Source: Amycolatopsis australiensis
GTDB taxonomy: Bacteria > Actinomycetota > Actinomycetes > Mycobacteriales > Pseudonocardiaceae
NCBI RefSeq assembly: GCF_900119165.1
Contig: NZ_FPJG01000006.1
Location: 5,456,001-5,520,000 of the forward strand
Direction of reading: 5' to 3'
Length of the DNA stretch: 64,000 nt
Each line of letters opens with the position of its first letter. Within the stretch, counting starts at the first letter, position 1. This document shows positions 8,683 to 17,576 of the stretch, in pieces. Position numbers and translations under genes: made by a program. A model generated the notes under the pieces. That model ran no database searches. It saw only the letters and a program-made list of their open reading frames with translations, and was not told the origin of the DNA.

Positions 8683-10335
8683 TCACGTCCCGACCGCGCG
8701 GCGCTGGGCGGTGCCGCCGGGCAGGGCGGCCAGCAGGGACTTCGTGTACTCGTGCTGCGGGTCGAGCAGGACCTGCTCCACGGTCCCGGTTTCGACGAGC
8801 TCGCCGCGGTACATCACGGCGACCCGGTCGGCGATGTTCCAGGCCAGCCCGAGGTCGTGGGTGATCACGAGCGCGGCGAGGCCGAGTTCGCGGCGCAGCC
8901 GCAGCAGCAGCGCGAGGATCTCGCCGCGCACGGACGCGTCGAGCGAGGCGACCGGTTCGTCGGCCACCACCACCGACGGTTCGAGCGCCAGGGCACCGGC
9001 GATGACGACGCGCTGGCGCTGGCCGCCGGAGAGCTGGTGCGGCAGCCGGTCGGCGTATTTCTCCGCCGGCCGCAGCTCCGCGGCTTCCAGGGCGCGGTGG
9101 ACGACGGCGCGCTCGTCGGTCATGCCGTGGATCCGGGGGCCTTCGGCGACGGCTTCGTACACGGTGTGGGCCGGGTTCAAGGCACTGGTCGGGTCCTGCA
9201 GGACGAGCTGGACCTGTCGGCGGTAGGCCTTGAGGCCCGCGCCGCCCGCCGGCACCGGCCGGCCGGCGTAGCGGACCACGCCGGAGTCGGGTTTCTGCAG
9301 GCCGAGCAGGGTGCGCGCGAGGGTGGTCTTGCCGGAGCCGGACTGGCCGACCAGCGCGACGATTTCGTCGCGGGCGACGGCGAGGTCGACCCCGGCGACG
9401 GCGTCGATGCGCTTGCCGGTGCGGTCGCGGAACGACACGCGCAGGTTCTCCGCGGCCAGCAGCGGCTCTCCGCCGGTGACGCGGTCCGCCGGTTCGGGCG
9501 GCAGCGGGGTGGCGGTGGCCGGGGCGAAGCGGGACGCCGGGTCGCCGACGGTCGGGAACGCCGCGGCCAGCGCCCGGGTGTGCTCGTGCCGGGGCGCGGT
9601 CATCACTTCGGCGCTGGGGCCTTCTTCGACGATCTGCCCGTCGTACATGACGGCGATGCGTTCGCAGGTGGCGGCGAGCACCGACAGGTCGTGGCTGATC
9701 ATGATCAGGCCGATGTCCTGCTCGGCGACCAGCCGGGAGAGCAGGGCGAGGACCTGGGCCTGGACGATGACGTCGAGGGCGGTGGTCGGCTCGTCGGCGA
9801 TGATGAGCCGGGGCGAGCAAGCGAGGGCCATGGCGATCATGACGCGCTGCTTCTGCCCGCCGGACAGCTCGTGGGGGTAGGCGCCGGCGCGGCTCGGCGG
9901 CAGGTCGACCTGGGTGAGCAGCTCGGCGACGCGGGCGTCGACCTCGGCGTCGGTCGGGGTCTTCCCGCCGGGCGGGTGCAGCCGGATGGGCTCGGCGATC
10001 TGCTCGCCGATCTTGCGGACCGGGTTGAGGGCGTGCATGGCGCCCTGGAAGACGACGGACGCCTCGGCCCAGCGGACCGCGCGCAGCCGTCCCCATTTCA
10101 TGGCGGTGACGTCTTCGCCGTCGAGGACGATCTCGCCGGTGATCTTCGCGGTGCGCGGCAGCAGCCGCAGCACGCTCATCGCGACGGTGGACTTGCCGGA
10201 GCCGGATTCGCCGGCGACGCCGAGGGTGCCGCCGGGGTCGAGGGTGAGGCCGACCCCGCGGACGGCGGGCACTTCCTTCTCGCCCACGGCGTAGGTGACG
10301 GTGAGGTCCTTGAGCTGCAGCAGCGGGGTGGTCAC
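8683..10335 (-). CDS. Peptide ABC transporter, fused dual ATPase (DppD-DppF type)
   Basis: 550 residues carrying two complete ABC ATPase domains in one chain. Domain 1 (about 1-260): Walker [10 protein letters not shown], signature LSGGQ, Walker B LIIADEP. Domain 2 (about 280-530): [21 protein letters not shown]. Both domains have the C-terminal extension typical of oligopeptide/nickel importers. The GTG at 10335 overlaps the stop of the upstream permease (GTGA). It is the last gene of the order binding protein, permease, permease, ATPase. It should energise uptake of di- or oligopeptides through the two permeases beside it. Confidence 0.93.
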   Translation of the reverse strand: MTTPLLQLKDLTVTYAVGEKEVPAVRGVGLTLDPGGTLGVAGESGSGKSTVAMSVLRLLPRTAKITGEIVLDGEDVTAMKWGRLRAVRWAEASVVFQGAMHALNPVRKIGEQIAEPIRLHPPGGKTPTDAEVDARVAELLTQVDLPPSRAGAYPHELSGGQKQRVMIAMALACSPRLIIADEPTTALDVIVQAQVLALLSRLVAEQDIGLIMISHDLSVLAATCERIAVMYDGQIVEEGPSAEVMTAPRHEHTRALAAAFPTVGDPASRFAPATATPLPPEPADRVTGGEPLLAAENLRVSFRDRTGKRIDAVAGVDLAVARDEIVALVGQSGSGKTTLARTLLGLQKPDSGVVRYAGRPVPAGGAGLKAYRRQVQLVLQDPTSALNPAHTVYEAVAEGPRIHGMTDERAVVHRALEAAELRPAEKYADRLPHQLSGGQRQRVVIAGALALEPSVVVADEPVASLDASVRGEILALLLRLRRELGLAALVITHDLGLAWNIADRVAVMYRGELVETGTVEQVLLDPQHEYTKSLLAALPGGTAQRRAVGT

Positions 10336-11237
10336 TTCTTCAACCTCGGGTTGAGCACGGTCTCCAGTCCCCGGCCGACCAGGGTGAAGCAGAGCACGAC
10401 GAGCACGATGGCGATGCCCGGCGGGAGCAGGTTCCACCAGGCGCCGCGGGTGACGGCGCCGTTGTTGAGCGCGGTCTCCAGCATCGCGCCCCAGGACACG
10501 GCGTTCGGGTCGCCGACGCCGAGGAACGCGAGGGTGGCGTCGGCGATGACGGCGTTGCCGACGACGAGGGTGGTGTTGGCCAGCACGAGCGGCAGCACGC
10601 CGGGCAGGACGTGCTTGCCGACCACGTGCAGGTGGCCGCCGCCCAGCGCGCGGGCGCGTTCGATGTAGGGGCGGCTTTCGATGGTCAGCGTCTGGGCGCG
10701 GACCAGCCGGGCGGTGCTGGGCCAGGCAGTGAGGCCGATGGCGACGATGACGGTGAAGACGCCGTGCGGCAGCACCGCCGAGAGGGCGATGGCCAGCACC
10801 AGCGACGGCAGCACGAGGAAGAAGTCGGTGAACCGCATCAGGATCGTCGAGGTCCAGCCGCCGAAGTGGGCGGCGGTGATCCCGATGAGGGTGCCGATGA
10901 GCACCGACAGCACGGTGGCGGAGAACCCGACGAGCAGCGAGATCCGGGCGCCCCACAGCGTCATGAGCAGCACCGAGCGGCCGTCGATGTCGGTGCCGAG
11001 CCAGTAGCGGGCGCTAGGGGGGTTGAGGGCGCCGCCGTCGGCCTTGGTGACGTCGAGGCCGGATTCGTCGGACAGCACCGGCAGCAGCAGGGCCATGACG
11101 ACGGTGACGGCGAGCAGGATCAGCCCGGTGAGCGCGCCTTTCTGGACGGTGAATTCGCGCCAGGTCCGGGCGACGGCCTGGCGGCGGCGGCGCCAGGCGA
11201 TCGCGCGCGGCGATTCGAGGGTTTCGGTGGTGGTCAT
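10332..11237 (-). CDS. Peptide ABC transporter permease (DppC type)
   Basis: 301 residues, six membrane segments after a cytosolic N-terminus of about 35 residues. It has the DppC/OppC plan: a large periplasm-facing loop with HWLGTD-like RYWLGTDIDGRSV near residue 80, and the ATPase-contacting EAA loop ERARALGGGHLHVVGKHVLP. The ATG at 11237 overlaps the stop of the DppB-type gene (ATGA) and its own end overlaps the ATPase start, so all three are translationally coupled. It forms the membrane channel together with the other permease. Confidence 0.93.
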   Translation of the reverse strand: MTTTETLESPRAIAWRRRRQAVARTWREFTVQKGALTGLILLAVTVVMALLLPVLSDESGLDVTKADGGALNPPSARYWLGTDIDGRSVLLMTLWGARISLLVGFSATVLSVLIGTLIGITAAHFGGWTSTILMRFTDFFLVLPSLVLAIALSAVLPHGVFTVIVAIGLTAWPSTARLVRAQTLTIESRPYIERARALGGGHLHVVGKHVLPGVLPLVLANTTLVVGNAVIADATLAFLGVGDPNAVSWGAMLETALNNGAVTRGAWWNLLPPGIAIVLVVLCFTLVGRGLETVLNPRLKK

Positions 11238-12253
11238 GAGGTGCGCACCCTCGGGTCGAGCACGCGGTAGAGCAGTTCCGCGAGCAGGTTCATCAGCACG
11301 ACGGCGCCGGCGAGGACGACGAAGACGCCTTGCAGGACCGGCAGGTCCGGGCCGTGGAGGGCCTGGTAGGTCAGCTGGCCGAGGCCGGGCCAGCTGAACA
11401 CGGCCTCGACCGACACCGCGCCGGAGACGACCATGCCGAACTGCATGAACACCAGCGTGGTGGTGGGCAGCAGCGCGTTCGGGACGGCGTGGCGGCGGCG
11501 GACGAGGTCGTCGCGCAGGCCCTTGGCGCGGGCGGTGGTGAGGTAGTCGGCGTTCATCTCCCCCAGCAGCGACGAGCGCATGATGAGCATGTACTGGGCG
11601 TAGAACACGGCCAGGAGCGTCACGCACGGCAGCACCAGGTGGTGCAGCACGTCGAGGGTCTGGGAGAGGAAGCCCGGCGCGGCGTCCGGGGAGTGCATGC
11701 CGCGGCTGGGGAACAGGCCGTTGGTGGCGACCAGCAGGATCAGGCCGAGCCAGAACTGCGGGACCGACCACAGGGTGAGCGCGATCCCGGTCTGGGTGCG
11801 GTCGAAGGTGCTGTCGCGGCGCCACGCCGCGCGCGTGCCGAGCCACAGCCCGAGGGCGACGGCGAGCACGGTCGCGCTGCCGACGAGCAGGATGGTCGGC
11901 CAGAGCCGTTCGTCGATCATGTCGCCGACCGGGCGGTTTTCCAGGTAGGACGTGCCGAAGTCGCCGTGCAGGAGCTTCCAGACGTAGTCGCCGAACTGCT
12001 GCAGCACGGGCTTGTCGACGCCGAGGCGTTCGCGCAGTTCCGCGACCTGCTTCGGGTCGGTGGGCCGCTCGCGGACCATGGTCGCGACCGGGTCGCCGGG
12101 CAGCATCCGGAACAGGAAGAAGAACAGCACGATCACCAGCGCGATGCTGACGACGGCTTCGACGAGTTTCTTGAGCACGAACCGGGCGGTGCCGGTCGAG
12201 CCGCGGTGCTCGGCGGGATCGACGAGCACCGCGGCTTGTTCGGGGGCGGTCAT
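11234..12253 (-). CDS. Peptide ABC transporter permease (DppB type)
   Basis: 339 residues. The first membrane helix (about 28-50, VSIALVIVLFFFLFRMLPGD) is followed by the PGDPVATMVRE loop that typifies DppB/OppB, then five more helices and the EAA loop TTARAKGLRDDLVRRRHAVP. The N-terminal 25 residues (MTAPEQAAVLVDPAEHRG) are longer than in E. coli DppB. The start at 12253 lies two bases after the binding-protein stop. It is the partner of the DppC-type permease. Confidence 0.93.
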   Translation of the reverse strand: MTAPEQAAVLVDPAEHRGSTGTARFVLKKLVEAVVSIALVIVLFFFLFRMLPGDPVATMVRERPTDPKQVAELRERLGVDKPVLQQFGDYVWKLLHGDFGTSYLENRPVGDMIDERLWPTILLVGSATVLAVALGLWLGTRAAWRRDSTFDRTQTGIALTLWSVPQFWLGLILLVATNGLFPSRGMHSPDAAPGFLSQTLDVLHHLVLPCVTLLAVFYAQYMLIMRSSLLGEMNADYLTTARAKGLRDDLVRRRHAVPNALLPTTTLVFMQFGMVVSGAVSVEAVFSWPGLGQLTYQALHGPDLPVLQGVFVVLAGAVVLMNLLAELLYRVLDPRVRTS

Positions 12254-12255
12254 GC

Positions 12256-14088
12256 TTACTCTCGGTCCTCCGCCGACTTGCCGCGGCGGCCGAGCATGAT
12301 GCCGCCGCCGACGAGCACGATCACCACGACGGCGCCGACGACGATCCACACGACGGTGCTGCCGCTGCCGGAGTCCGCGGCGGACTGGCTGCCGGCCGGG
12401 GTGGCGCCGTAGACGCCCCAGTAGCCGGACTGCTCGAGGATCGCGCCCTCGGGCTGGGGCTGCTTGGTGAAGCCGGAGAACTTGTCGGAGCGGTAGGCCT
12501 CGAGGGAGTTCTGGTAGTCGAGCACGACGTTCACGGCCTGGCTGGCGAGCCGGGCCTGGGCCTGCTTGACGATGCCGGCGCGCTTGGCGTCGTCGGTTTC
12601 GGCGAGCTGGGCGGCGCGCAGCCGGTCGTACTCGGGATCGCAGAAGAAGGTGTCGGTGGTGGCGCCCTTGCCCTGGGCGTTCGGCCGGGCCGCGCAGGTG
12701 TGCAGCTGCAGCGCGGAGTCCGGGTCCGGGTTGGTGGCGTAGCCGGAGACGGCGAGGTCGTACTTGCCGGCGTTGGTGCGGTCGTTCAGCTCGTCGTCGG
12801 AGACCAGCTCCTGCTTGACGGTGATGCCGATGTCCTTGAGCCAGCCGGAAACGTACTGGGCGAGGCGCTGGTCGTAGGGCCGGTTGGCGTGCCCGGTCAG
12901 GCGCAGTTCGAGCTTGCCGCCGCCGGGGGCGACGCGGACGCCGTCTGGGCCCTTGGCGTAGCCGGCCTGGTCGAGGGCGGCGTTGGCGGCGGCGATGTCG
13001 AACTTGACCTGCTCGTCCGGGGCCGGTTCCCAGTGGTAGGCGTGGTAGATCGGCGGGATGATGCCGGTGCCGATCTGGGCGTGCCCGCCGGTGACGCGGT
13101 CGACCACGGTCTGGCGGTCGATGGCCTGCACGATCGCCTTGCGCAGCCGGATGTCCTTGAGCGCGGGGTTGCCGTCGCCGATCGGCTGGTTTTCGCTGTT
13201 CTGGACGCCGAAGTTGAGGTTGATCTCGTCGTAGCGGCGGCCGGGGGCGGCGTTGGTGGTGATGCCGGGCTGGTTCTTGAGCGCGTCGAACTGGGTCGGG
13301 GTGAGCCGGTTGATGACGTCGACCTCGCCCTGGCGCAGGGCGTTGACGGCGGCTTCGGCGTCCTTGAACACCAGCAGCTGCAGCTCGTCGACCTGCGGGG
13401 CGCCGCGCCAGTAGTTCTTGTTGGCCTTGAACTTGACGTACTCGTTCTGCTTGTACTCGGTGAGCTGGTACGGGCCGTCGTCGACGCCGACGACCGAGAT
13501 GTCGTCGGTCTTGGGGTCGTTGAGGTCCTTGATCGGCGCCCAGACGTGCTCCGGCACGATCGGCACGTCGAGCAGGTTCATGTCCGACTGCACGGTCTTG
13601 GTCTTGATGACCAGCGTGGTGTCGTCGGGGGCGGTGACGGTCTCGAAGTTGGTGACGTAGCTGCCGTTGGCGGTGCGGGCGTTTTCGTCGGTGAGCATCC
13701 GGTTGAACGTGAACGCGGCGTCCTTGGCGGTGACCGGCTGCCCGTCGCTCCACTTGGCCCCGGAGCGGATCTTGAACGTCCAGGTGAGCTTGTCCGGTGA
13801 CGGGGTCCACGACTCGGCGAGCGCGGGCGAGGCCTGCGCGGTCTCGGCCGAGGGCACGGTGAGGAACTCGTAGATGAAGCGGCCGACCTGCGTCGACGCG
13901 GCGAGCGACGCAGTGAACGGGTTGAGGTGGTCGATGCCGGTGGTCAGCGCGACGCGCAGCACCTTGGCCTGCTGGGCCTGTGCGGGCGCGGCGAGCGGGA
14001 TCGCCGCCAGCGTCGCGGCCGCGAGGGCCGCGCCGGCGCGGGCGATGCGCCCGGTTCTGCGTGGAAAGTGCACCAAAAACCACCCCAT
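12256..14088 (-). CDS. Peptide ABC transporter substrate-binding protein with C-terminal membrane anchor
   Basis: 610 residues, SBP family 5 (DppA/OppA type). An N-terminal export signal ends near APAQAQQA; it has no lipobox cysteine. Instead the C-terminus carries a Ser/Gly-rich spacer, one hydrophobic helix (VVWIVVGAVVVIVLVGG) and a basic tail GRRGK, so the protein is probably tethered by this helix rather than by lipid. The body has the family pattern VLRVALTTGIDHLNPF and ARTANGSYV. The ATG at 14088 is used; an in-frame GTG at 14073 would give a shorter signal. It is the first gene of the importer operon. The ligand, expected to be peptide, is not proven. Confidence 0.92.
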   Translation of the reverse strand: MGWFLVHFPRRTGRIARAGAALAAATLAAIPLAAPAQAQQAKVLRVALTTGIDHLNPFTASLAASTQVGRFIYEFLTVPSAETAQASPALAESWTPSPDKLTWTFKIRSGAKWSDGQPVTAKDAAFTFNRMLTDENARTANGSYVTNFETVTAPDDTTLVIKTKTVQSDMNLLDVPIVPEHVWAPIKDLNDPKTDDISVVGVDDGPYQLTEYKQNEYVKFKANKNYWRGAPQVDELQLLVFKDAEAAVNALRQGEVDVINRLTPTQFDALKNQPGITTNAAPGRRYDEINLNFGVQNSENQPIGDGNPALKDIRLRKAIVQAIDRQTVVDRVTGGHAQIGTGIIPPIYHAYHWEPAPDEQVKFDIAAANAALDQAGYAKGPDGVRVAPGGGKLELRLTGHANRPYDQRLAQYVSGWLKDIGITVKQELVSDDELNDRTNAGKYDLAVSGYATNPDPDSALQLHTCAARPNAQGKGATTDTFFCDPEYDRLRAAQLAETDDAKRAGIVKQAQARLASQAVNVVLDYQNSLEAYRSDKFSGFTKQPQPEGAILEQSGYWGVYGATPAGSQSAADSGSGSTVVWIVVGAVVVIVLVGGGIMLGRRGKSAEDRE

Positions 14089-14173
14089 CGTTCTCGCTGT
14101 GAGCCTCCCCAAGGACGAGAAGTAACCACATACCGGGACAACCGCGCAATATGTTGGCGCCTCGGCAGGTGTC

Positions 14174-14189
14174 CGATCGTTATCGATCG
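14174..14189. promoter_or_regulatory. Inverted repeat between importer and M55 peptidase genes
   Basis: CGATCG-TTAT-CGATCG lies midway in the 169-base divergent region between the binding-protein start (14088) and the M55 peptidase start (14258). The position suits an operator serving both directions. The regulator is unknown and no regulator gene lies next to it. Confidence 0.35.
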
Positions 14190-14244
14190 CTTCCGGTGAC
14201 GGTGGGTGACGAGCGGTGCGTGCCCGGGGCCCGGGCGGTCTGGT

Positions 14245-14257
14245 TAGAGTGCCGGGC
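14245..14257 (+). promoter_or_regulatory. -10 element, predicted leaderless start of M55 peptidase gene
   Basis: TAGAGT (14245-14250) stands seven bases before the ATG at 14258, and no ribosome-binding site lies between them. This predicts a leaderless transcript. Confidence 0.5.
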
Positions 14258-15085
14258 ATGCGCATCATGGTCTCGGCGGACATGGAGGGCGCCACCGGCG
14301 TCACCTGGACCGACGACGTCGTGCCCGGTTCGCCGCAGTGGGACCGCTTCCGGCGGCTGTTCACCGGCGACGTCAACGCGGTGCTGGCCGGGCTGTTCGC
14401 GGCCGGGGCGAGCGATGTCCTGGTCAACGAAGCGCATTCGTCGCAGCGGAACCTGCTGCTGGAGGACCTCGACCCGCGGGCGCGGATGCTGACCGGGCGG
14501 CACAAGCCGCTGTCGATGATGCAGGGCATCGACTCCGGTGTGGACGGTGTGGTGTTCCTCGGCTACCACGCCGGTGCCGGGTTCGACGGGGTGCTGTCGC
14601 ACACGTACCTGGAGAACCAGATCACCGGCGTGTGGCTGGACGACGTGCCGGCGAGCGAGGGCCGGCTGAACGCGGCGGTGGCCGCGGAGTACGGCGTCCC
14701 CGTCCTGCTGGTTTCGGGTGACGACGAAACGTGTGAAGACGCCCGTGACTACGCTCCGGAGGCGGAGCTGGTCCAGGTGAAGGAGTGCGTGAGCCGGTAC
14801 GCGGCGATCTGCCTGCCGCCGGCGCGCACGGCGGAGCTGCTGACCGGCGCGGCGGCCGACGCCATGGCACTGGCCGGCCGGGAGGAGCGGCGCGTGCGGG
14901 CGCACCGGATCGAGGTGGAGTTCGACGCGAGCCACCTGGCGCAGGCCGCGGCGGTGGTCCCGACGGTGGAGCAGATCGGGACGCGCCGGGTCGGGTTCGA
15001 CGCGGTGAACATGACCGAGGCGATGAAGGCGTTCAAGGTCGTCACGGCGATCGCGGCGGGGGCGGTGCAGGGCATCTATGGCTGA
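14258..15085 (+). CDS. M55 family D-aminopeptidase (DppA-like)
   Basis: 275 residues. M55 peptidases are zinc D-aminopeptidases; in Bacillus the gene belongs to the dpp dipeptide operon. The metal and active-site signatures are in place: SADMEGATGV at 7-16 (Asp8, Glu10), a NEAHSS block near 60, GYHAGAGF near 105 and the conserved SxG/Asn region ENQITGVWLDD. The gene diverges from a complete peptide importer and overlaps the next gene by eight bases. Substrates may be D-Ala-containing dipeptides. It is cytosolic, so it would act after uptake. Confidence 0.92.
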   Translation: MRIMVSADMEGATGVTWTDDVVPGSPQWDRFRRLFTGDVNAVLAGLFAAGASDVLVNEAHSSQRNLLLEDLDPRARMLTGRHKPLSMMQGIDSGVDGVVFLGYHAGAGFDGVLSHTYLENQITGVWLDDVPASEGRLNAAVAAEYGVPVLLVSGDDETCEDARDYAPEAELVQVKECVSRYAAICLPPARTAELLTGAAADAMALAGREERRVRAHRIEVEFDASHLAQAAAVVPTVEQIGTRRVGFDAVNMTEAMKAFKVVTAIAAGAVQGIYG

Positions 15086-16376
15086 CGTCGTCGAGCTGTG
15101 CGCGGACCTGATCCGGTTCGACACGACCAACCGCGGCGGCAACGACGCCCGCCCCGAGCGCCCGGCAGCCGAGTACGTGGCCGCGTTCCTCGACGGCCTC
15201 GGCATCCCCTCCCGGATCCTGGAAGCCGCGCCGGGGCGGGCCAGCGTCGTCGCCCGCGTGCCGGGAACGGACCCGTCGCTGCCGGCGCTGCTGGTGCAGG
15301 GCCATCTCGACGTCGTCCCGGCGGACGCGGCGGACTGGTCGGTGCCGCCGTTCTCCGGCGAGGTCCGCGACGGGTACCTGTGGGGCCGCGGCGCGACCGA
15401 CATGAAGGACTTCGTGGCGATGGTGCTCGCGGCGCTGGCCGGCGGGGTGCGGCCCCGGCGGGAACTGGTGCTGGCGTTCGTCGCCGACGAGGAGGACCGC
15501 GGCGAGTGGGGCGCGCACTGGCTGGTCGCCCGGCACCCGGAGCTGTTCGAGGGGTGTGTGGCGGCGATCAGCGAGTCGGGCGGCTACACCTATCACGTGC
15601 CGGCGGCCGACGGGCGTGACGTGCACCTTTACCCGGTGGGGACGGCCGAGCGCGGGACGGCGCACCTGCGGCTGACCGCGCGGGGCCGGGCCGGGCACGG
15701 GTCGCGGCCGAACGAGGAGAACGCGGTCACGCGGCTGGTGGGTGCGCTGCACCGGATCGCCGCGCACCGCTGGCCGGTGTCGCTGACCCCGGCCGTGCGG
15801 GCGTTCCTCGAGCGGACCGGCGACGCGCTCGGCGTGCCGGTCGACCTGTCCTCTTCGGACGGTGTGGACGCGGCGGTGGCGGCGCTGGGCCCGGCGGGTT
15901 CGCTGGTGGTGCCGACGGTCCGCAACAGCACGACCCCGACGATGCTGGACGCGGGCTACAAGGTGAACGTGATCCCGTCGACGGCTTCGGCGCAGGTCGA
16001 CGTGCGGGTGCTGCCGGGGACCGAGGAAGAGCTGTTCGCGGCTGTGGACGAGCTGCTCGGCGACGGCGTGACGCGGGAGTTCGTGGCGCACCAGCCGCCG
16101 GTGCAGGCGCCGGTGGACTCGCCGTGGTTCTCGGCGATGGCCGCGGCCTTGCGGGCGGAAGATCCCGAGGCGGTCGTGGTGCCGTACTGCCTGGGAGGCG
16201 GGACGGACGCGAAGGCGTTCGCGCAGCTCGGCATCGACAACTACGGGTTCGCGCCGCTGTGGCTGCCGAAAGGCTTCCCGTACCGGGCGATGGCGCACGG
16301 CGTGGACGAGCGGGTGCCGGTGGAAGGCCTGCACTTCGGCACGCGCGTGCTGTCACGGTTCCTGGAGAGCTGCTGA
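15078..16376 (+). CDS. M20 family metallopeptidase
   Basis: 432-residue dinuclear zinc peptidase of the ArgE/DapE/CPG2 type. Metal ligands are visible in VQGHLDVVP (His, Asp), GRGATDMKD (bridging Asp), ADEEDRGEW (catalytic Glu and ligand Glu) and a final His in MAHGVDERVP. A lid domain occupies about 185-305 (AGHGSRPNEENAVTR). It starts eight bases inside the M55 gene, so it is translationally coupled. Together with M55 and the importer it suggests stepwise hydrolysis of imported peptides. A close relative lies at 42903-44225. Confidence 0.93.
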   Translation: MADVVELCADLIRFDTTNRGGNDARPERPAAEYVAAFLDGLGIPSRILEAAPGRASVVARVPGTDPSLPALLVQGHLDVVPADAADWSVPPFSGEVRDGYLWGRGATDMKDFVAMVLAALAGGVRPRRELVLAFVADEEDRGEWGAHWLVARHPELFEGCVAAISESGGYTYHVPAADGRDVHLYPVGTAERGTAHLRLTARGRAGHGSRPNEENAVTRLVGALHRIAAHRWPVSLTPAVRAFLERTGDALGVPVDLSSSDGVDAAVAALGPAGSLVVPTVRNSTTPTMLDAGYKVNVIPSTASAQVDVRVLPGTEEELFAAVDELLGDGVTREFVAHQPPVQAPVDSPWFSAMAAALRAEDPEAVVVPYCLGGGTDAKAFAQLGIDNYGFAPLWLPKGFPYRAMAHGVDERVPVEGLHFGTRVLSRFLESC

Positions 16377-16384
16377 GCCGGTCC

Positions 16385-16609
16385 TCAGCGCACCGGCGGG
16401 TCGGGCAGTTCCGCCTCGATGTCCGGTTCCGGCAGCGGCCGCGCGCCCGCGCCGCCGACCGGGGACGGCGGGAGCGGGCGGCGCGGCTCGCGCACCCCTG
16501 CCCCACCGTCGTCGTCCCCCGTGTCCTCCGGGTTGCCCGGGGCCGGCGGCGGTGCCGGGGATCGGTACTTGAGCTGCCGCGCGACTTTGCGGCGTTTCGC
16601 AGCGGCCAT
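16385..16609 (-). CDS. Small proline-rich, charged hypothetical protein
   Basis: 74 residues, starting MAAAKRRKVARQLKYRS, then about 50 residues rich in Pro, Gly and Asp, ending PEPDIEAELPDPPVR. The ATG is preceded by AAAGGACCGCC, a good ribosome-binding site, which is the main reason to accept it. The basic head and disordered acidic tail suggest an unstructured binding protein, but I recognise no family. It lies just after the methyltransferase on the same strand (stop at 16635), probably in one transcript. Confidence 0.6.
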   Translation of the reverse strand: MAAAKRRKVARQLKYRSPAPPPAPGNPEDTGDDDGGAGVREPRRPLPPSPVGGAGARPLPEPDIEAELPDPPVR

Positions 16610-16634
16610 GGCGGTCCTTTCGCCGAGGTGTCCG

Positions 16635-17279
16635 TTACCGCGTGAAGGTGGCCCAGTAGCGCAGGCCGTCGCGGACCGTCTCCAGGCTCACCAGGCGGAC
16701 GCCGTCCTGGGCGACGGACTCGACTTCCGCGCGGCTGAACGGCCACGGCGGGCTCTGCCACGCCGCCATGTCCTGCTTCTCCTCCGCCACTTCGGAGACG
16801 ATCGCGGTGCCGCCGGGGGCGAGGAACCCGGCCAGCGACCGCAGCGCCGCGGGCCGGTAGTCCCGGGGCATCGCCTGGATGTTGATGATCTCCACGACCA
16901 GGTCGAACGCGTGGCGCCACTGCGCGGGCGGGTGCAGCAGGTCCGCGACCACGTAGTCCACAGTGGACTGCGGGAAGCGGGCGCGGGCCGCCTCGACCGC
17001 GGCCGGGGCCACGTCGAAGCCCGTGACCCGCCAGCCCGCCGAGGCCAGCAGCTCGGGGTCGTCGCCCAGTGCGCTGCCGACCACCAGGGCCCGCCGGCCC
17101 GCGCCGGGGTGGTCGGCGGCCCAGGCGACCAGCTCCGCGGTGGGCGCGCCGCGGGTCCACGGCACGTCGGCTTCGCCGCGGGCGGCGGCGGTGTAGAGCC
17201 GGTCGAACCACCCGGTGGGGTCGCCTTGGGCGAGGGAGGCGCGGGCGAGTACGCGGTCGGCGGGGTCCGGCGTCGTCAT
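16635..17279 (-). CDS. SAM-dependent methyltransferase (class I)
   Basis: 214 residues with a Rossmann methyltransferase core: motif I ALVVGSALGDDPELLASAG near 65-85, the acidic residue after VTGFDVAP, then YVVADLLHPP and AIVSEVAEE. It resembles the thiopurine-methyltransferase/TehB-like group by its N-terminal WFDRLYTAAARGEADVPW segment. The substrate is unknown. The ATG at 17279 sits seven bases after a TAGAGT box on the minus strand, predicting a leaderless mRNA. Confidence 0.85.
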   Translation of the reverse strand: MTTPDPADRVLARASLAQGDPTGWFDRLYTAAARGEADVPWTRGAPTAELVAWAADHPGAGRRALVVGSALGDDPELLASAGWRVTGFDVAPAAVEAARARFPQSTVDYVVADLLHPPAQWRHAFDLVVEIINIQAMPRDYRPAALRSLAGFLAPGGTAIVSEVAEEKQDMAAWQSPPWPFSRAEVESVAQDGVRLVSLETVRDGLRYWATFTR

Positions 17280-17292
17280 CGTCGTGACTCTA
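17280..17292 (-). promoter_or_regulatory. -10 element, predicted leaderless start of methyltransferase gene
   Basis: On the minus strand TAGAGT (17292-17287) is followed by seven bases and the ATG at 17279. No ribosome-binding site is present. Confidence 0.5.
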
Positions 17293-17482
17293 GCGGCGGC
17301 GCCGGGCTCTCGAGACGGGTTCGGGCGGTCAGCCGGCGGCTCGCTCGCCGGAGGGCGGGTGTACGGGAGCGGGCGCATGGTCGCGCTGCTCGTCGGCGGA
17401 CTGGGCCACGGCGCCGGCGACCCGTAGCGGCTGGTCGCGTTCCCCTCGGTTGTCCAGTTCTGGCCAGGTTTGCCGAGCGGTC

Positions 17483-17497
17483 TTGACATCGATGTCA
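17483..17497 (+). promoter_or_regulatory. LacI-type operator overlapping the -35 box of the GH92 gene
   Basis: TTGACA (17483-17488) is a perfect -35 hexamer, and the 14-base perfect palindrome TGACATCGATGTCA (17484-17497) lies on top of it, 80 bases before the GH92 start. An even palindrome centred on CG is typical of LacI/GalR-family operators. A repressor there would block RNA polymerase. The -10 is weak (near 17506-17512). The remainder of the 297-base gap 17280-17576 contains no gene that I can support. Confidence 0.7.
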
Positions 17498-17576
17498 CCC
17501 GCGCGTTTCGCTCTCTGGGCACCGCCGGTCCCCCGTCCGTCGGTCCCCCGTTCACCCTCCAGAGCTTGGAGCAACG

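Noticed and set aside
6979..10668. Very long open frame (over 1200 codons) on the plus strand
   Set aside because: It lies antisense to the mannosyltransferase and the ATPase/permease genes, shows Arg/Gly/Ala/Gln-rich low-complexity translation and no domain; a product of high GC.
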